Below are positions 8,356 to 17,236 of a stretch of DNA of 64,000 bases, piece by piece. The position numbers and the translations under genes were made by a program. Positions within the stretch are counted from its first letter, which is position 1. Each line of letters starts with the position of its first letter. This DNA is from JACRPH01 sp041665465 (GTDB taxonomy: Archaea; Nanobdellota; Nanobdellia; Woesearchaeales; GW2011-AR9): positions 992,001 to 1,056,000 of the forward strand of contig JBAYIU010000001.1 in the NCBI GenBank assembly GCA_041665465.1, in the 5' to 3' direction. Under the pieces are notes generated by a model. The model was given only the letters and a program-made list of their open reading frames with translations. It was not told the origin of the DNA and searched no databases.

Positions 8356-8455
8356 AACAAGTGATCCTTAGTAAGTATATTTGAAAAGGAGCATCTACCA
8401 ATTCTCATTTAGGATAGCAGTTCTTGTTTTATCTCCTGGCCTAGGTGGTGACTTT
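8337..8455 (+). ncRNA. Candidate structured RNA: long imperfect inverted repeat
   Basis: Outer arm AAAGTCACC (8337-8345) pairs with GGTGACTTT (8447-8455), then GGCC/GGCC, then a 9-bp stem TAAAACAAG (8353-8361)/CTTGTTTTA (8423-8431), then ATCCT/AGGAT, with internal loops between. The arms are about 60 bases from the apex. The 5' arm covers the end of the methyltransferase gene. It could be a structured 3' UTR, a guide RNA precursor, or a remnant of an element with terminal inverted repeats. I do not recognise a known RNA family. Confidence 0.4.
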
Positions 8456-8510
8456 CAAAAAGATAAAACTTATTAAGGTTTGAAGCTATTCTTCATTAAA
8501 AAGAGGAAAG

Positions 8511-10070
8511 ATGGACGAAACACAATTATGGAGAGATCTTCTGAAAGAAGGAGATCCTAAACGTTCTGAATTATTAGTAAAGTATGGTTTCATTAAAAAG
8601 GAAGCTTTAAGCAAATATCAATATAATAAAGAAAAAGCGGTGTATGAAGCTGCTCCCGGATATGAATTTAGTAACGATGATGCCGCAGAAGAGAATACTG
8701 AAATTCTTAAAGATCAGTATGGTAAAACCGGTTTTCCTGCTTCATTTAAGAAATATAAAGCAATATGGGAAGTGTACGATTTGAGTTTAGAAGAACCTTA
8801 TTTCTGGGTTTTAGACAGTTTGAAAGAAAACTTTCCAGAAATATTAAAATTAGAAGATTCCTTTGCAGCGGCAGAAAATTCTGCTTTCTTTGGAGTTACT
8901 CAGCAAAGGTTGGGTGCACAACAAGATAAAGTATCTCAATACCTGGCTACTACCGGAAAGATGATTAAAGAAATGTTCCAGATGGTTAGAGAATTAAGAA
9001 TCTTAGATGAACGTCTTGGTTATTATGACGATGTGGATGTCGAATTGAAGAAACCTCTCTCTCAGCGAGGTAAAAGTTCTGATATAACTCTCAAAGGAGT
9101 GTTTATCGATTTGGTTCAAGGAGGAGGTAAAAGTGCTTCTTCTGTTTATGGAATGGCCAGAGAATTAGAGTTTGTCACTCTGCCCGATTTATTCTTCGAT
9201 ACCCCGCCGTTGAAAAGTAAAGGCGAACTGGAAGGGCATATGGTTGGATTAAGTAAAGATTTCAATCGTAGCGTGCTAAGGGTTTTAGAGCGACATCTTG
9301 CTCAATATATCGAATGGCGTGTTCGTACTGGCCAAGAACATCGTAGCCGTAAACGTTTCATGTTACAATACTTGTTACAACATTTCCGTATCATTCAGAT
9401 GTACATCGTGTGGGTAAAACCATACTTGAAGCATGTAGCTAAACTTAACGTGAAAGAATCACGGATGAAATCGCCAGATCTAGTTTCTGCTTTTGAAGGA
9501 AGCATGTTGGATATAGAGATATTAGCTAAAAAGAAAAAAGGTAAAGCTAACGAATGTATTCTGGTTACTTTCAATTATCGTACTCGGCCTGAACTTAAAA
9601 TTCAGCAAGAAGGATATCAGCGTGGACCAGTACACATCGGTAAGATGGAAATGAATCTGAGGGTGTATGGATGGACCGATGAAGAGATCAAGAATTATAT
9701 TCGGCTCAAAGAGAAAGAAACTATGCTTTTGATGTCAGACATTTCTGGAGCAGTATTCAACGCTATGGAAGCTTTGGGAGAAGAATTGGATCGTTATATC
9801 GCTGAAGCTAAAGGTGAAGAGTATAAAGAGAAAGGAGAAGATAAGAAGAATTCTTCAAAAGTTAAAAAAACCTTCATGGAAAAATTCTTAGGCGATTTCT
9901 ATACTCCTTCTGAAACTAAAGCCAAGATGAAAGGCACGAGTGCTAAAGAGCTTAGACAGAAAGTAGCAGGAGAAGAAGGGGCAAAGAAAGAAGCAGCAAA
10001 AGGTGCTGCAGGTACTTGTTGGAACACTTATAATAATTTCAAGAAGTCTCGTGGAATGATTTCCTGGTAA
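8511..10070 (+). CDS. Large unknown soluble protein
   Basis: A 519-residue protein of a family I do not recognise. It is mostly helical and highly charged. Residues about 140-180 and 270-330 contain long helices with many R/K residues (QEHRSRKRFMLQYLLQHFR). A middle block at about residues 345-400 is strand-like (ECILVTFNYRTRPELKI). The C-terminal 70 residues are lysine- and alanine-rich and probably disordered. There is no signal peptide or membrane helix. The start ATG follows aaaagaggaaag. The size and codon use suggest a real, conserved lineage-specific gene. Confidence 0.65.
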   Translation: MDETQLWRDLLKEGDPKRSELLVKYGFIKKEALSKYQYNKEKAVYEAAPGYEFSNDDAAEENTEILKDQYGKTGFPASFKKYKAIWEVYDLSLEEPYFWVLDSLKENFPEILKLEDSFAAAENSAFFGVTQQRLGAQQDKVSQYLATTGKMIKEMFQMVRELRILDERLGYYDDVDVELKKPLSQRGKSSDITLKGVFIDLVQGGGKSASSVYGMARELEFVTLPDLFFDTPPLKSKGELEGHMVGLSKDFNRSVLRVLERHLAQYIEWRVRTGQEHRSRKRFMLQYLLQHFRIIQMYIVWVKPYLKHVAKLNVKESRMKSPDLVSAFEGSMLDIEILAKKKKGKANECILVTFNYRTRPELKIQQEGYQRGPVHIGKMEMNLRVYGWTDEEIKNYIRLKEKETMLLMSDISGAVFNAMEALGEELDRYIAEAKGEEYKEKGEDKKNSSKVKKTFMEKFLGDFYTPSETKAKMKGTSAKELRQKVAGEEGAKKEAAKGAAGTCWNTYNNFKKSRGMISW

Positions 10071-10079
10071 GTTTGGTTA

Positions 10080-10343
10080 TTATTCTTTCTTTTTAGAGTT
10101 TTTCTGATTCGAAAGAAGTGCATATGCTACGCCTAACCCTCCGAAGGCTAACTTCCCCTTAGCATAAAGAAGATCTACATAGCAATTACCAGGTGAACAG
10201 AGATCTACATGATTGACCACTCCTTGATACATTTTCTGAACCAGACTTGTGCCAGTTCCGTCTGGAGCAAATAAATCGTAAAGTCCCCAACAAGCCAATC
10301 CTGCTCCTGCAACTCCCACAATAATTTCTAATTTTTTATTCAT
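10080..10343 (-). CDS. Small membrane protein, unknown
   Basis: An 87-residue protein. A hydrophobic segment at residues 5-24 (IIVGVAGAGLACWGLYDLFA) is followed by a stretch with two cysteines (DLCSPGNCYVDLL) and a second moderately hydrophobic segment (FGGLGVAYALLS), ending in a lysine tail. The cysteine pair may be extracytoplasmic. No family was recognised. It is convergent with the 519-residue gene. Confidence 0.5.
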   Translation of the reverse strand: MNKKLEIIVGVAGAGLACWGLYDLFAPDGTGTSLVQKMYQGVVNHVDLCSPGNCYVDLLYAKGKLAFGGLGVAYALLSNQKNSKKKE

Positions 10344-10445
10344 AGATACTACTTCTTAGGGGTACTATTTAAATCTTTTGGTAAGGTTGAAAGTAGGTAA
10401 GCGGAATTTTCATTCAAATTTAAACCAGAAAATATAAAGAATTAC

Positions 10446-10871
10446 TTAAATAACAAAATCCTCTCTGAGGAAAACTAATGCTTCCAAATCTTTTAGTTCG
10501 TTGACTAATTGTTCTGTAGTGTCGAGGGGCTTTAGTAGATACGTTCCTTCGCTTCCGGCGGTGTATCCTCTTTCTCCAGTTAAAACTTTGTAAAATTCAG
10601 TGGTGGTTATTTCTCTAGCTACAGCTAGTCCTAGTCCTCTCATTTCCGGTTTTTCTGTGGTCTTGGCAATCCCCATAATATACATTCTTTCTACCAAACC
10701 CGCTCCATTCTTCTTAATTGTCTCTTCTTTATTAGGATTAGCAATCAGGCCCGGAGTAAATGTGGCAGCACCAATTTTCCACAGACTGTCCTCTCCTAAT
10801 TGTTGTCTTAAGTGTTGAGCATAAGCAGTTCTTACTTCTGGTTGTTCCATTAAAGGTATTGTTTCGTACAT
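10446..10871 (-). CDS. Unknown soluble protein
   Basis: A 141-residue protein starting MYETIPLMEQPEVRTAYAQ. It contains a glycine-rich central part (GLGLAVAREITT, GERGYTAGSEGTYLL) and an acidic C-terminus. No motif or family was recognised. It is divergent from the coiled-coil gene at 10988, with 116 bases between that hold AT-rich promoter-like sequence. Confidence 0.5.
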   Translation of the reverse strand: MYETIPLMEQPEVRTAYAQHLRQQLGEDSLWKIGAATFTPGLIANPNKEETIKKNGAGLVERMYIMGIAKTTEKPEMRGLGLAVAREITTTEFYKVLTGERGYTAGSEGTYLLKPLDTTEQLVNELKDLEALVFLREDFVI

Positions 10872-10987
10872 GGTGAATTATTTCACTAGGGGAAGTTTAT
10901 AAGTTTTTATCCTGTGAGATAGTTACATTCTAGTTCGTATTTCTTCCTCCTAAAACTTTTTATACTTCTTCCTCTATTAAGGTTAAT

Positions 10988-11623
10988 ATGGCTAAAGATG
11001 ATCTAAAGAACTTACCTCCAGAAGAACGGATTAAGAAACTAAAAGAGTTAGAACAACAGAAAAGGAAAGAGATAGAAGATGCTCAAAAGGAAATAAAGGA
11101 GAGCGAGAAGGAATTAACTGAAAAGCGAAAACAAAAAGAGAAAACACCTATCCCTCAAGTAGCTAGCAGTGATTTAGAAAGTCTAAGCGAAGAAGAAAAA
11201 GAAGTGGTGCGTACTCATCGGGGATTGAAGAAAGAGAAAAAGGAAGCGGTAGAAGAAAAAACCGTTAAACCTCAACGAGTGGACGATTCTGAATTAGAAC
11301 ATCTAGCTAGAGAAAGAGTAGAACTTCCTCCAGAATTGATGCAATCAGAATATACCTTGAAGCTTAGTCAAGCTCCCATGAAAGACATATATGCGGAGAT
11401 GACTAAAATCAATCGGGCAGTAGAAGAAAAAGGGTATATCAATGCGGAAGAACAGAGAAAAGCTCAATATCTAAGTTCAGCCGTGGAAAGAAAACTGGAA
11501 GATGTGGAAACAGGAAAATACTCTTTTACTGAATCAGTCGCAGCTGCTGCTAGTTTAACTCAGCAGATGGGTCTTAAACTTAGAGATGTGTATAAAAGAA
11601 GTAACGATTTATATAAAAATTAA
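10988..11623 (+). CDS. Charged coiled-coil protein
   Basis: A 211-residue protein, almost entirely charged helix in the first 110 residues (repeated E/K heptads such as ELEQQKRKEIEDAQKEIKESEKE broken at LTEKRK). A second helical part spans residues 115-205. There is no cysteine and no membrane segment. The low-complexity composition means database matches to other coiled coils would not be informative. The 3' end overlaps the convergent channel gene by 4 bases. Confidence 0.6.
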   Translation: MAKDDLKNLPPEERIKKLKELEQQKRKEIEDAQKEIKESEKELTEKRKQKEKTPIPQVASSDLESLSEEEKEVVRTHRGLKKEKKEAVEEKTVKPQRVDDSELEHLARERVELPPELMQSEYTLKLSQAPMKDIYAEMTKINRAVEEKGYINAEEQRKAQYLSSAVERKLEDVETGKYSFTESVAAAASLTQQMGLKLRDVYKRSNDLYKN

Positions 11624-12522
11624 TTCTTAACAATTATTGTTTCCGGAATCTTTTCTTCACTAACATTCATCACTGCACGTAATCCATCAATGACTTTACT
11701 TTTCTGTGCATTTAAATCGTTAAGATTCTTTTCCGAGATCATTTTATCTGCGTTAACTCGATCAAACAATTGTTGGTTTAAATTAATGCATTTATAGATT
11801 AAATGGATAGTCACATCTCTTCTCCATTCCAGTTTGTTCTGGTCTAAGATCCCAATTAGCTCGTTGACCTTCTCAAAAGAATTAATTACACTATTAAATA
11901 CCAATTCCGTGTTTAAGGTGTCTAATACTTTAGTATACTGACTACCATCTTGTCGATATACTAAAGCATAAACTTCACGTAAGATATCTTCTAAAGAAGA
12001 AATATAAGTATATAAGTCGCTAATCTCTCGCTTGTGCACTTCTTTTTCTTCTACTCGGCTGATGATCCTGCTGATGTTTTGTCTAAATACCAATAAAGAA
12101 GAACGTACTCGATTGACTTTCTCATGAAAAGATAATTCGTAAATCTCTTCTAGAATAATATTCTGTTTGATAGAAACAAATTTAGAAGTAACTACCGCTA
12201 ATAACAAAAATCCAAAAATCACTTCAAAGATGGCTACCACTTTAAACATTCCAAAAGGGACAATATCTCCAAATCCGGTAGTGGTAGCAGTAATAAAGCT
12301 AAAGTAAACATGATTTAATATTCCTTCTACCGGTCCATTGGTAGGATTATAATGCAAATAAGAGACGTCTGTACTGAAGAAATAATAAGATAACCCGAAT
12401 AGGAATACTAAAGTTATCCACACGGAGAGAATTGCCGCGAAAGAAAGTTTATCGAACCAACTGTTAACTTTTTTCTGAGCGATTTGATCTACAAATTCGT
12501 CAATGGGAGTAAAATTTTTCAT
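11620..12522 (-). CDS. Two-helix ion channel, K+ channel type
   Basis: A 300-residue protein. Residues about 22-46 form the first membrane helix and about 90-112 the second. Between them the pore loop and selectivity filter read TTTGFGDIVPFG (about residues 80-91), matching T-x-G-[YF]-G-D of potassium channels. The 190-residue C-terminal part is helical and contains no recognisable RCK nucleotide-binding motif. It probably forms a tetrameric cation channel in the cytoplasmic membrane. Ligand gating is unknown. Confidence 0.83.
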   Translation of the reverse strand: MKNFTPIDEFVDQIAQKKVNSWFDKLSFAAILSVWITLVFLFGLSYYFFSTDVSYLHYNPTNGPVEGILNHVYFSFITATTTGFGDIVPFGMFKVVAIFEVIFGFLLLAVVTSKFVSIKQNIILEEIYELSFHEKVNRVRSSLLVFRQNISRIISRVEEKEVHKREISDLYTYISSLEDILREVYALVYRQDGSQYTKVLDTLNTELVFNSVINSFEKVNELIGILDQNKLEWRRDVTIHLIYKCINLNQQLFDRVNADKMISEKNLNDLNAQKSKVIDGLRAVMNVSEEKIPETIIVKN

Positions 12523-12640
12523 CTAGGCCTCTTTTAGTGCTAATTCCTTAATGGGTAGTTAATAAAGCTTTTTATTTAAAGCTTCCTTTTAGGTTCGAGT
12601 AAGGATAACTTTTATATACCTATAAAAAATAGTTTTACCC

Positions 12641-14734
12641 ATGGTAAGTTTTGGGTCAGGATCTGGCTATTATAGTCCGATGGATCGGGAGTATGGTAAA
12701 TCGGTTACTAAAGAGAACACCAATGATGTAGGAGTAAGTGTGGGAGATATAGGTATTAGTTTAGGATTAGGTGTTGTTCCAAATATTCCTGCCTTAAATG
12801 CGCGTTTACGTGGCGGAACTAAAACTGCTGAACTTTCATTTATGGGTGCAGGAAAAGGTTCTGGTCAAGGACACACTCCAGAAATGTACGGAGAAATCCA
12901 ACGTCAAGCTTTACGTGAAATTCAAAAAGCTAATGAAATTAATTTTACTACTCATGCTACGGTAGGAGTTTATGGTATGGCTGGAATGGACCAGCAAGGT
13001 AATTTTTCTAGACATTCTAAAAGTATGGCTGTTGATGAGATTAAAAGAGCAATAGATTTTGCTGCCGATGTGGCTCGTGGTGGTCCAGTAGTATTACATT
13101 CGGGAGAATTCCATCGTCCAGTAGCAGATGCAGAATGGAACAAGGATAAACGATTTAGCATGTATGAAGGAGAAGAAGAACGTACTGCTTTCAGGGTTGT
13201 AGATACTAGAACCGGACAGGTAATCCAAGAAGCGCGTAAAAATCGAGCTGTTTCTCGTCCAGTGTGGAACACTACCGAAAAGGGGATGGAATACGTTGAG
13301 AATGGCCAGAAGAAAGTTGCTCAAGGAGAAAAGGATGAACGCGGACGACTAATTTATGTAGATTATCTAGGTAACCGATTACCCGATGAACAGCGTGTTC
13401 CTAAGATGAGTAAAGATGGTCAAAACTTTGAAGTTAAACAAATGGGTTGGGATGCGTTAATAGAAGAATCTAAACAGATGACCTTAAGAGCTCAAGAGGA
13501 TTTTGAGAAATGGAAATCCGGGAAGTTTAGTGAGGAAGAAGCTAAGAAATCTCGTTGGTCACGATTCTTTCGTTCAGATCTTACTAAAGATCAAGTTAAA
13601 GTTCTGCCTGAAGAAGCATACATTATTTCTACTTTAGAAACTAACGCTGCTAACAGTAAAGGGTGGGCAACTTATTATTATGGTAATTTCCAAGATAATA
13701 TTGAAAATTTAAAGAAATTACAAAAAGCTCGGGAATTATACGAAAAAATAGAGAAAGAAACTTCTGAAGACGAAAAATGGAAATTGAAACAGCAAGCTCA
13801 TTCCATCTTAGGCAATCTCCTTCCATCAGAATCTAAATTTCCTACGGAGATGATCGATGACGCTTTGGATCAAATTAAAAGACAGATGAGGCAAGCTCAA
13901 GAAGGTTCTTCCTCACAGTTGGCCCAAGCAGCAGAAGCAGAAGAAACAATTAGGCATGTGGAGGGAGCAGATGTCTATGCTAAAAAAGAATCTTACGATG
14001 CTTATGCTCAAGCAGCAATCTATACTATGAAAAAATCTCAAGAGTTAGAGAGGAAAGGAACGATCAAGAAACCTATTTTCTTAGCTATGGAAAATCTTTA
14101 TCCCGAAACTTATGGAGCCCATCCGGATGAACTTAAAGATTTAGTTCTTAGAAGTCGAGAAAGAATGGCTCAAATGCTGGTGGAAAAGAATAAGATTTCT
14201 AGTGAAGAAGCTAAAAGTTTAGCTGATAAACATATCGGAGCTACTTTTGATACTGGCCATTTTAACATGTGGAGAAAGTATTGGCAAGGAGATTCTAATA
14301 AGACTTTAGAGGATAACGATAAAGATTTTAATAAATGGTTCTTGAAGAGAGTAGAAGATCTGGCCAAGTCAGGGGTAGTAAAACATTTGCATTTGGTAGA
14401 TAATTACGGATATCAAGATGAACATCTTGCTCCTGGGCAAGGTAATACTCCTATTCGTGACGTTATCAAGATCTTTAAAGAAAATGGGTTCAAAGGAGAA
14501 TTGATCGTTGAGCCCGGTGCCGGAAGTAATGTTGATTCATCTCCCTCTAGCTTTATGACTAACGCTTGGAGTTATTTTGGCAGTTCAATTCATAGTTATT
14601 CTGGCGGTGGAGGGAAAACGTGGAAAGATGTTCAACATGGGTATTTTGGGCAGACTCAACCTCCTTACTTTACTTTTGCTCCTTATTCTCCTTCAGAAGA
14701 TTGGACTTTATGGAGCGGAACACCTTTAGAATAG
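12641..14734 (+). CDS. Very large endonuclease-IV/xylose-isomerase-fold protein
   Basis: A 697-residue protein. The C-terminal half carries a full set of AP-endonuclease-2/EndoIV-like metal ligands in order: H105 in FTTHATVGVYG, then LHSGEF, AMENLYPET, FDTGHFNMW, HLHLVDNYG, a DEHLAPGQG segment and IVEPGAG. EndoIV is usually about 280 residues; here about 240 residues (roughly 160-400) of charged helical sequence split the barrel between the second and third ligand, and there are additional N- and C-terminal extensions (C-terminus rich in Gly, Ser, aromatic). DNA repair or sugar isomerase activity is possible. The TATA tttatatacc lies just before the start. Confidence 0.75.
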   Translation: MVSFGSGSGYYSPMDREYGKSVTKENTNDVGVSVGDIGISLGLGVVPNIPALNARLRGGTKTAELSFMGAGKGSGQGHTPEMYGEIQRQALREIQKANEINFTTHATVGVYGMAGMDQQGNFSRHSKSMAVDEIKRAIDFAADVARGGPVVLHSGEFHRPVADAEWNKDKRFSMYEGEEERTAFRVVDTRTGQVIQEARKNRAVSRPVWNTTEKGMEYVENGQKKVAQGEKDERGRLIYVDYLGNRLPDEQRVPKMSKDGQNFEVKQMGWDALIEESKQMTLRAQEDFEKWKSGKFSEEEAKKSRWSRFFRSDLTKDQVKVLPEEAYIISTLETNAANSKGWATYYYGNFQDNIENLKKLQKARELYEKIEKETSEDEKWKLKQQAHSILGNLLPSESKFPTEMIDDALDQIKRQMRQAQEGSSSQLAQAAEAEETIRHVEGADVYAKKESYDAYAQAAIYTMKKSQELERKGTIKKPIFLAMENLYPETYGAHPDELKDLVLRSRERMAQMLVEKNKISSEEAKSLADKHIGATFDTGHFNMWRKYWQGDSNKTLEDNDKDFNKWFLKRVEDLAKSGVVKHLHLVDNYGYQDEHLAPGQGNTPIRDVIKIFKENGFKGELIVEPGAGSNVDSSPSSFMTNAWSYFGSSIHSYSGGGGKTWKDVQHGYFGQTQPPYFTFAPYSPSEDWTLWSGTPLE

Positions 14735-14759
14735 AGGAACTTCTGTTGTAAGTTAAAAA

Positions 14760-14776
14760 CCTCGCTTAAGGCGAGG
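14760..14776 (+). terminator. Hairpin after the EndoIV-like gene
   Basis: CCTCGC/GGCGAGG-type hairpin: a 6-bp GC-rich stem CCTCGC/GCGAGG with loop TTAAG, 26 bases after the stop codon. It is GC-rich against an AT-rich background, so it may mark the mRNA 3' end. There is no long T run directly after it. Confidence 0.4.
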
Positions 14777-14942
14777 CGAAAAGAAGGTGTTGGCGTCGAA
14801 AGTGTGTTTTAGGTATAGATAAATTAACTTGTTTATAAACTACTGGAACTTAAGCTAAAGAAGGTAAATTAAGAAAAAAGATACATAACCTTTTTAAAGC
14901 GAAAAAGGATTTGTTACTCCTAAGTAAGTTGGGGGTAAACTA

Positions 14943-15650
14943 ATGTATCAATTATTTTTCACACCGTCTTGGTTTCAAGGGTATGATTTGGTCTTTGAAG
15001 GAATCAGCTTAATTATAGCCCTGCTTATTGCTGGATACAGCTTAAAAGTTTATCGTATGAGTAAGGAAACTAAGTATGGTTACTTCTCTTTCGCTTTCTT
15101 GTTTATCGCTTTAAGCTTAGCTTTAAAGATGTTCACTTATGGAGTACTTTATTCCAGCCCGTTAAGAGAAGCGACGGTTACCATACTGGGGCCGGCAGTA
15201 GGTCAGGGATTAGAATTTGCAGATCTCTTTTATCGGGCCGCTTTCTTCTTACAGATGGTAGTGATGTTAGGGGCATGGTTACTGATCTTCTTTATCTCTC
15301 AAAAGTCTAGGCAGAGGTTACATAACTTCTATGAAGTTAGTCAGATGGCTCTTTTTGTTTATCTGATCTTCTTGATTTCAGTAGTAAGCAACTTTAAATA
15401 TTCCGTATTTTATCTTACCAGCGCAGTTATTTTGGGTTTAACTGTGTTGAATTATTTCAAGAATTATCTTAGTACTAACTGCAATCGTAATGCTTTCTTA
15501 GTAATGGTAAGCTTTATGTTTATGTTGTTTAGTAATATTGCCTTTATTTTTGTGTTTTTGTGGGACAGTATGTATGTAGTAGGAGAAGTTTTACTTTTGG
15601 TAGGATTTTTACTTTTACTTTACACTTATAACCGGGTGACCAAGAAATAA
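14943..15650 (+). CDS. Seven-helix membrane protein
   Basis: A 235-residue protein with about seven hydrophobic helices, the N-terminus starting MYQLFFTPSWFQGYDLVFEG. The layout of seven helices with a short tail resembles archaeal membrane sensors placed next to winged-helix genes. Its stop overlaps the ATG of the next gene (TAATG at 15648-15652), so the two are translationally coupled. I infer a sensor-regulator pair. Ligand unknown. Confidence 0.65.
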   Translation: MYQLFFTPSWFQGYDLVFEGISLIIALLIAGYSLKVYRMSKETKYGYFSFAFLFIALSLALKMFTYGVLYSSPLREATVTILGPAVGQGLEFADLFYRAAFFLQMVVMLGAWLLIFFISQKSRQRLHNFYEVSQMALFVYLIFLISVVSNFKYSVFYLTSAVILGLTVLNYFKNYLSTNCNRNAFLVMVSFMFMLFSNIAFIFVFLWDSMYVVGEVLLLVGFLLLLYTYNRVTKK

Positions 15651-15940
15651 TGGCCGCTAGAAGATCTCGTTTAGAACTTATTTTTGACATTCTTTTGTCT
15701 ATCCAAAACAAAGGAGGAAGAATCAAGCCGACCCATTTAATGTACAAATCTAATCTTTCTCATAAATTGTTAAACATGTACATGGAAGAGTTGTTAGGGA
15801 AGGAGTTGATTGCAGTTGAGGAAGAATTTCATAAAAAGAGAGAAGTGCCTTCAAAAGTAATCTTATTGACTGATAAGGGATCGATGTTTCTAGCAGAATA
15901 TAGAAGAATGCGCGAATTTACGGATGCATTTGGGTTGTAA
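15650..15940 (+). CDS. Winged-helix DNA-binding protein
   Basis: A 96-residue protein. IFDILLSIQNKGGRIKPTHLMYKSNLSHKLLNMYMEELLGKELIAVE is a typical winged-helix core of small archaeal regulators (helix 3 at about LSHKLLNMYMEEL), followed by the wing and LTDKGSMFLAEYRRM. It is coupled to the upstream seven-helix membrane protein. It probably regulates transcription in response to a signal sensed by that protein. Confidence 0.8.
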   Translation: MAARRSRLELIFDILLSIQNKGGRIKPTHLMYKSNLSHKLLNMYMEELLGKELIAVEEEFHKKREVPSKVILLTDKGSMFLAEYRRMREFTDAFGL

Positions 15941-15965
15941 AATTAAATAATTTGGAGTTGATAAA

Positions 15966-16304
15966 ATGGCCATACCTATTGATGATTTAGTTGTTCCGGA
16001 AGGGTTTAGAATGGAGTTAGTAAGCGGTGCAGAGAGATATAATGCCCAAATTCTAACCGTTCCTGGATTTAATTTAAAGAAACCAGTGGAAATTCATGTT
16101 GGTCCTGGAGGAAGGGAAGGGGTTCTTTTAGCCGATATAAGAATTCCAGTGGGATACTTTGTCAGTGGTTTTGGGGGATCTAACGAACAAGCAGCTTATC
16201 GATTATTTAAACAAATGGATGATATTCGTAATAACAGAAAGCCCGGACATTGGTTTTCTCCCAGTGATTTGGAAACTCTTGCTGGTTATTATGAATCGGT
16301 TTAA
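15966..16304 (+). CDS. Unknown protein
   Basis: A 112-residue protein of unknown family with a preceding ggagttgataaa Shine-Dalgarno-like sequence. It looks strand-rich with many Gly and Pro (VHVGPGGREGVLLADIRIPVG). No cysteine or membrane segment is seen. It follows the winged-helix gene by 25 bases on the same strand, so may be in its operon. Confidence 0.5.
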   Translation: MAIPIDDLVVPEGFRMELVSGAERYNAQILTVPGFNLKKPVEIHVGPGGREGVLLADIRIPVGYFVSGFGGSNEQAAYRLFKQMDDIRNNRKPGHWFSPSDLETLAGYYESV

Positions 16305-16324
16305 TAATGCTTAGGAGAAGATAA

Positions 16325-16555
16325 ATGGGAAGATACTTTCGTGAAACTTATTGTCTGGGTGTTGCATCAGAGAATGTTTTACATAGATTAAGTGCTCTAG
16401 GTTCTCATGTACAAGATAATGTTTATCATATCTATGATTTCACCGTTAAGGTTACTAGAGTAACTGAAGGAGGTCCTAAATCCCTCTTGACCGTTTCTGG
16501 TCAACATGAACATCTCGAAGGAGTAGAAGGATTGTTGAGGGAGTTGGGGTCTTAA
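16325..16555 (+). CDS. Small unknown protein
   Basis: A 76-residue protein starting MGRYFRETYCLG with aggagaagataa immediately upstream. The alternating hydrophobic pattern (VYHIYDFTVKVTRVTEG, SLLTVSGQHEHLEGVEGLLRELG) suggests a small alpha/beta domain, perhaps ACT-like, but the similarity is too weak for a family name. It is in line with 15966 and 16561, spaced by 5-20 bases. Confidence 0.5.
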   Translation: MGRYFRETYCLGVASENVLHRLSALGSHVQDNVYHIYDFTVKVTRVTEGGPKSLLTVSGQHEHLEGVEGLLRELGS

Positions 16556-16560
16556 ATAAG

Positions 16561-17193
16561 ATGATCACTCCCGGATACGTTGGATTTTTCGATGAACTGG
16601 ATCTACCAGAAGAACTTCTCCAGAAGCCGCTATCTTTAGAAGCGTTTTTTAAATCTCAGAAACAACTGAATGATTCTCGTGTGTTTTATCTTAAGGTTCT
16701 AGCAGGATTGGAATTAGAAGAACTGATTCAACCAAGCATGATGCGTGAGCTAACTCCAAAAGGACAAGAAATATTTCAGGAATATTTTTCTCAAGCAAGG
16801 GACCATCTTAACGGAGAAACAACCAATTCTAACTTAGATCATCTACTTTTTATGATCCAATCTGTTTCTTTGAGCGTCTATCTACCGGAAGGAGAGAGGT
16901 GTAAGTATTGCGAACAGGATATCTTTGTGTATGAGATGGCCGACCAGTTATGGAGGACTTACTTTGGAAACCATAAAGATGGTTTATGGCGAGAAATATG
17001 TGAGAGAGAGCATTATCCTTACAACTATCTACCTTTTCTTGGGGCAATAGATGTGATGAATAAGTGCGTAGAGAAAGGATGGTTGGAAGTAAATCCTCGT
17101 GAGATTCAGTATGCTGATCGATGTACGGTTAAATTTGTTCTGCCTACTGATAAGGAATTAGAAAGAGTGATTCATTCGAGAAAGAAGAATTAA
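16561..17193 (+). CDS. Unknown protein with one CxxC pair
   Basis: A 210-residue, mostly helical protein. One CKYCEQD motif at about residues 115-121 could hold a metal but lacks an obvious partner pair. No family was recognised. It starts 5 bases after the previous gene, so it is probably translated from the same transcript. An RNase HII gene follows after 43 bases with its own likely promoter (ctatttaaagtc). Confidence 0.5.
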   Translation: MITPGYVGFFDELDLPEELLQKPLSLEAFFKSQKQLNDSRVFYLKVLAGLELEELIQPSMMRELTPKGQEIFQEYFSQARDHLNGETTNSNLDHLLFMIQSVSLSVYLPEGERCKYCEQDIFVYEMADQLWRTYFGNHKDGLWREICEREHYPYNYLPFLGAIDVMNKCVEKGWLEVNPREIQYADRCTVKFVLPTDKELERVIHSRKKN

Positions 17194-17236
17194 TCTTCCT
17201 AAAACTATTTAAAGTCAATAACTCTGTGTATAAAAC

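Noticed and set aside
12970..13324. Minus-strand open frames inside the EndoIV-like gene
   Set aside because: They are antisense to a long coding region with clear motifs, and they lack a promoter or known domain.
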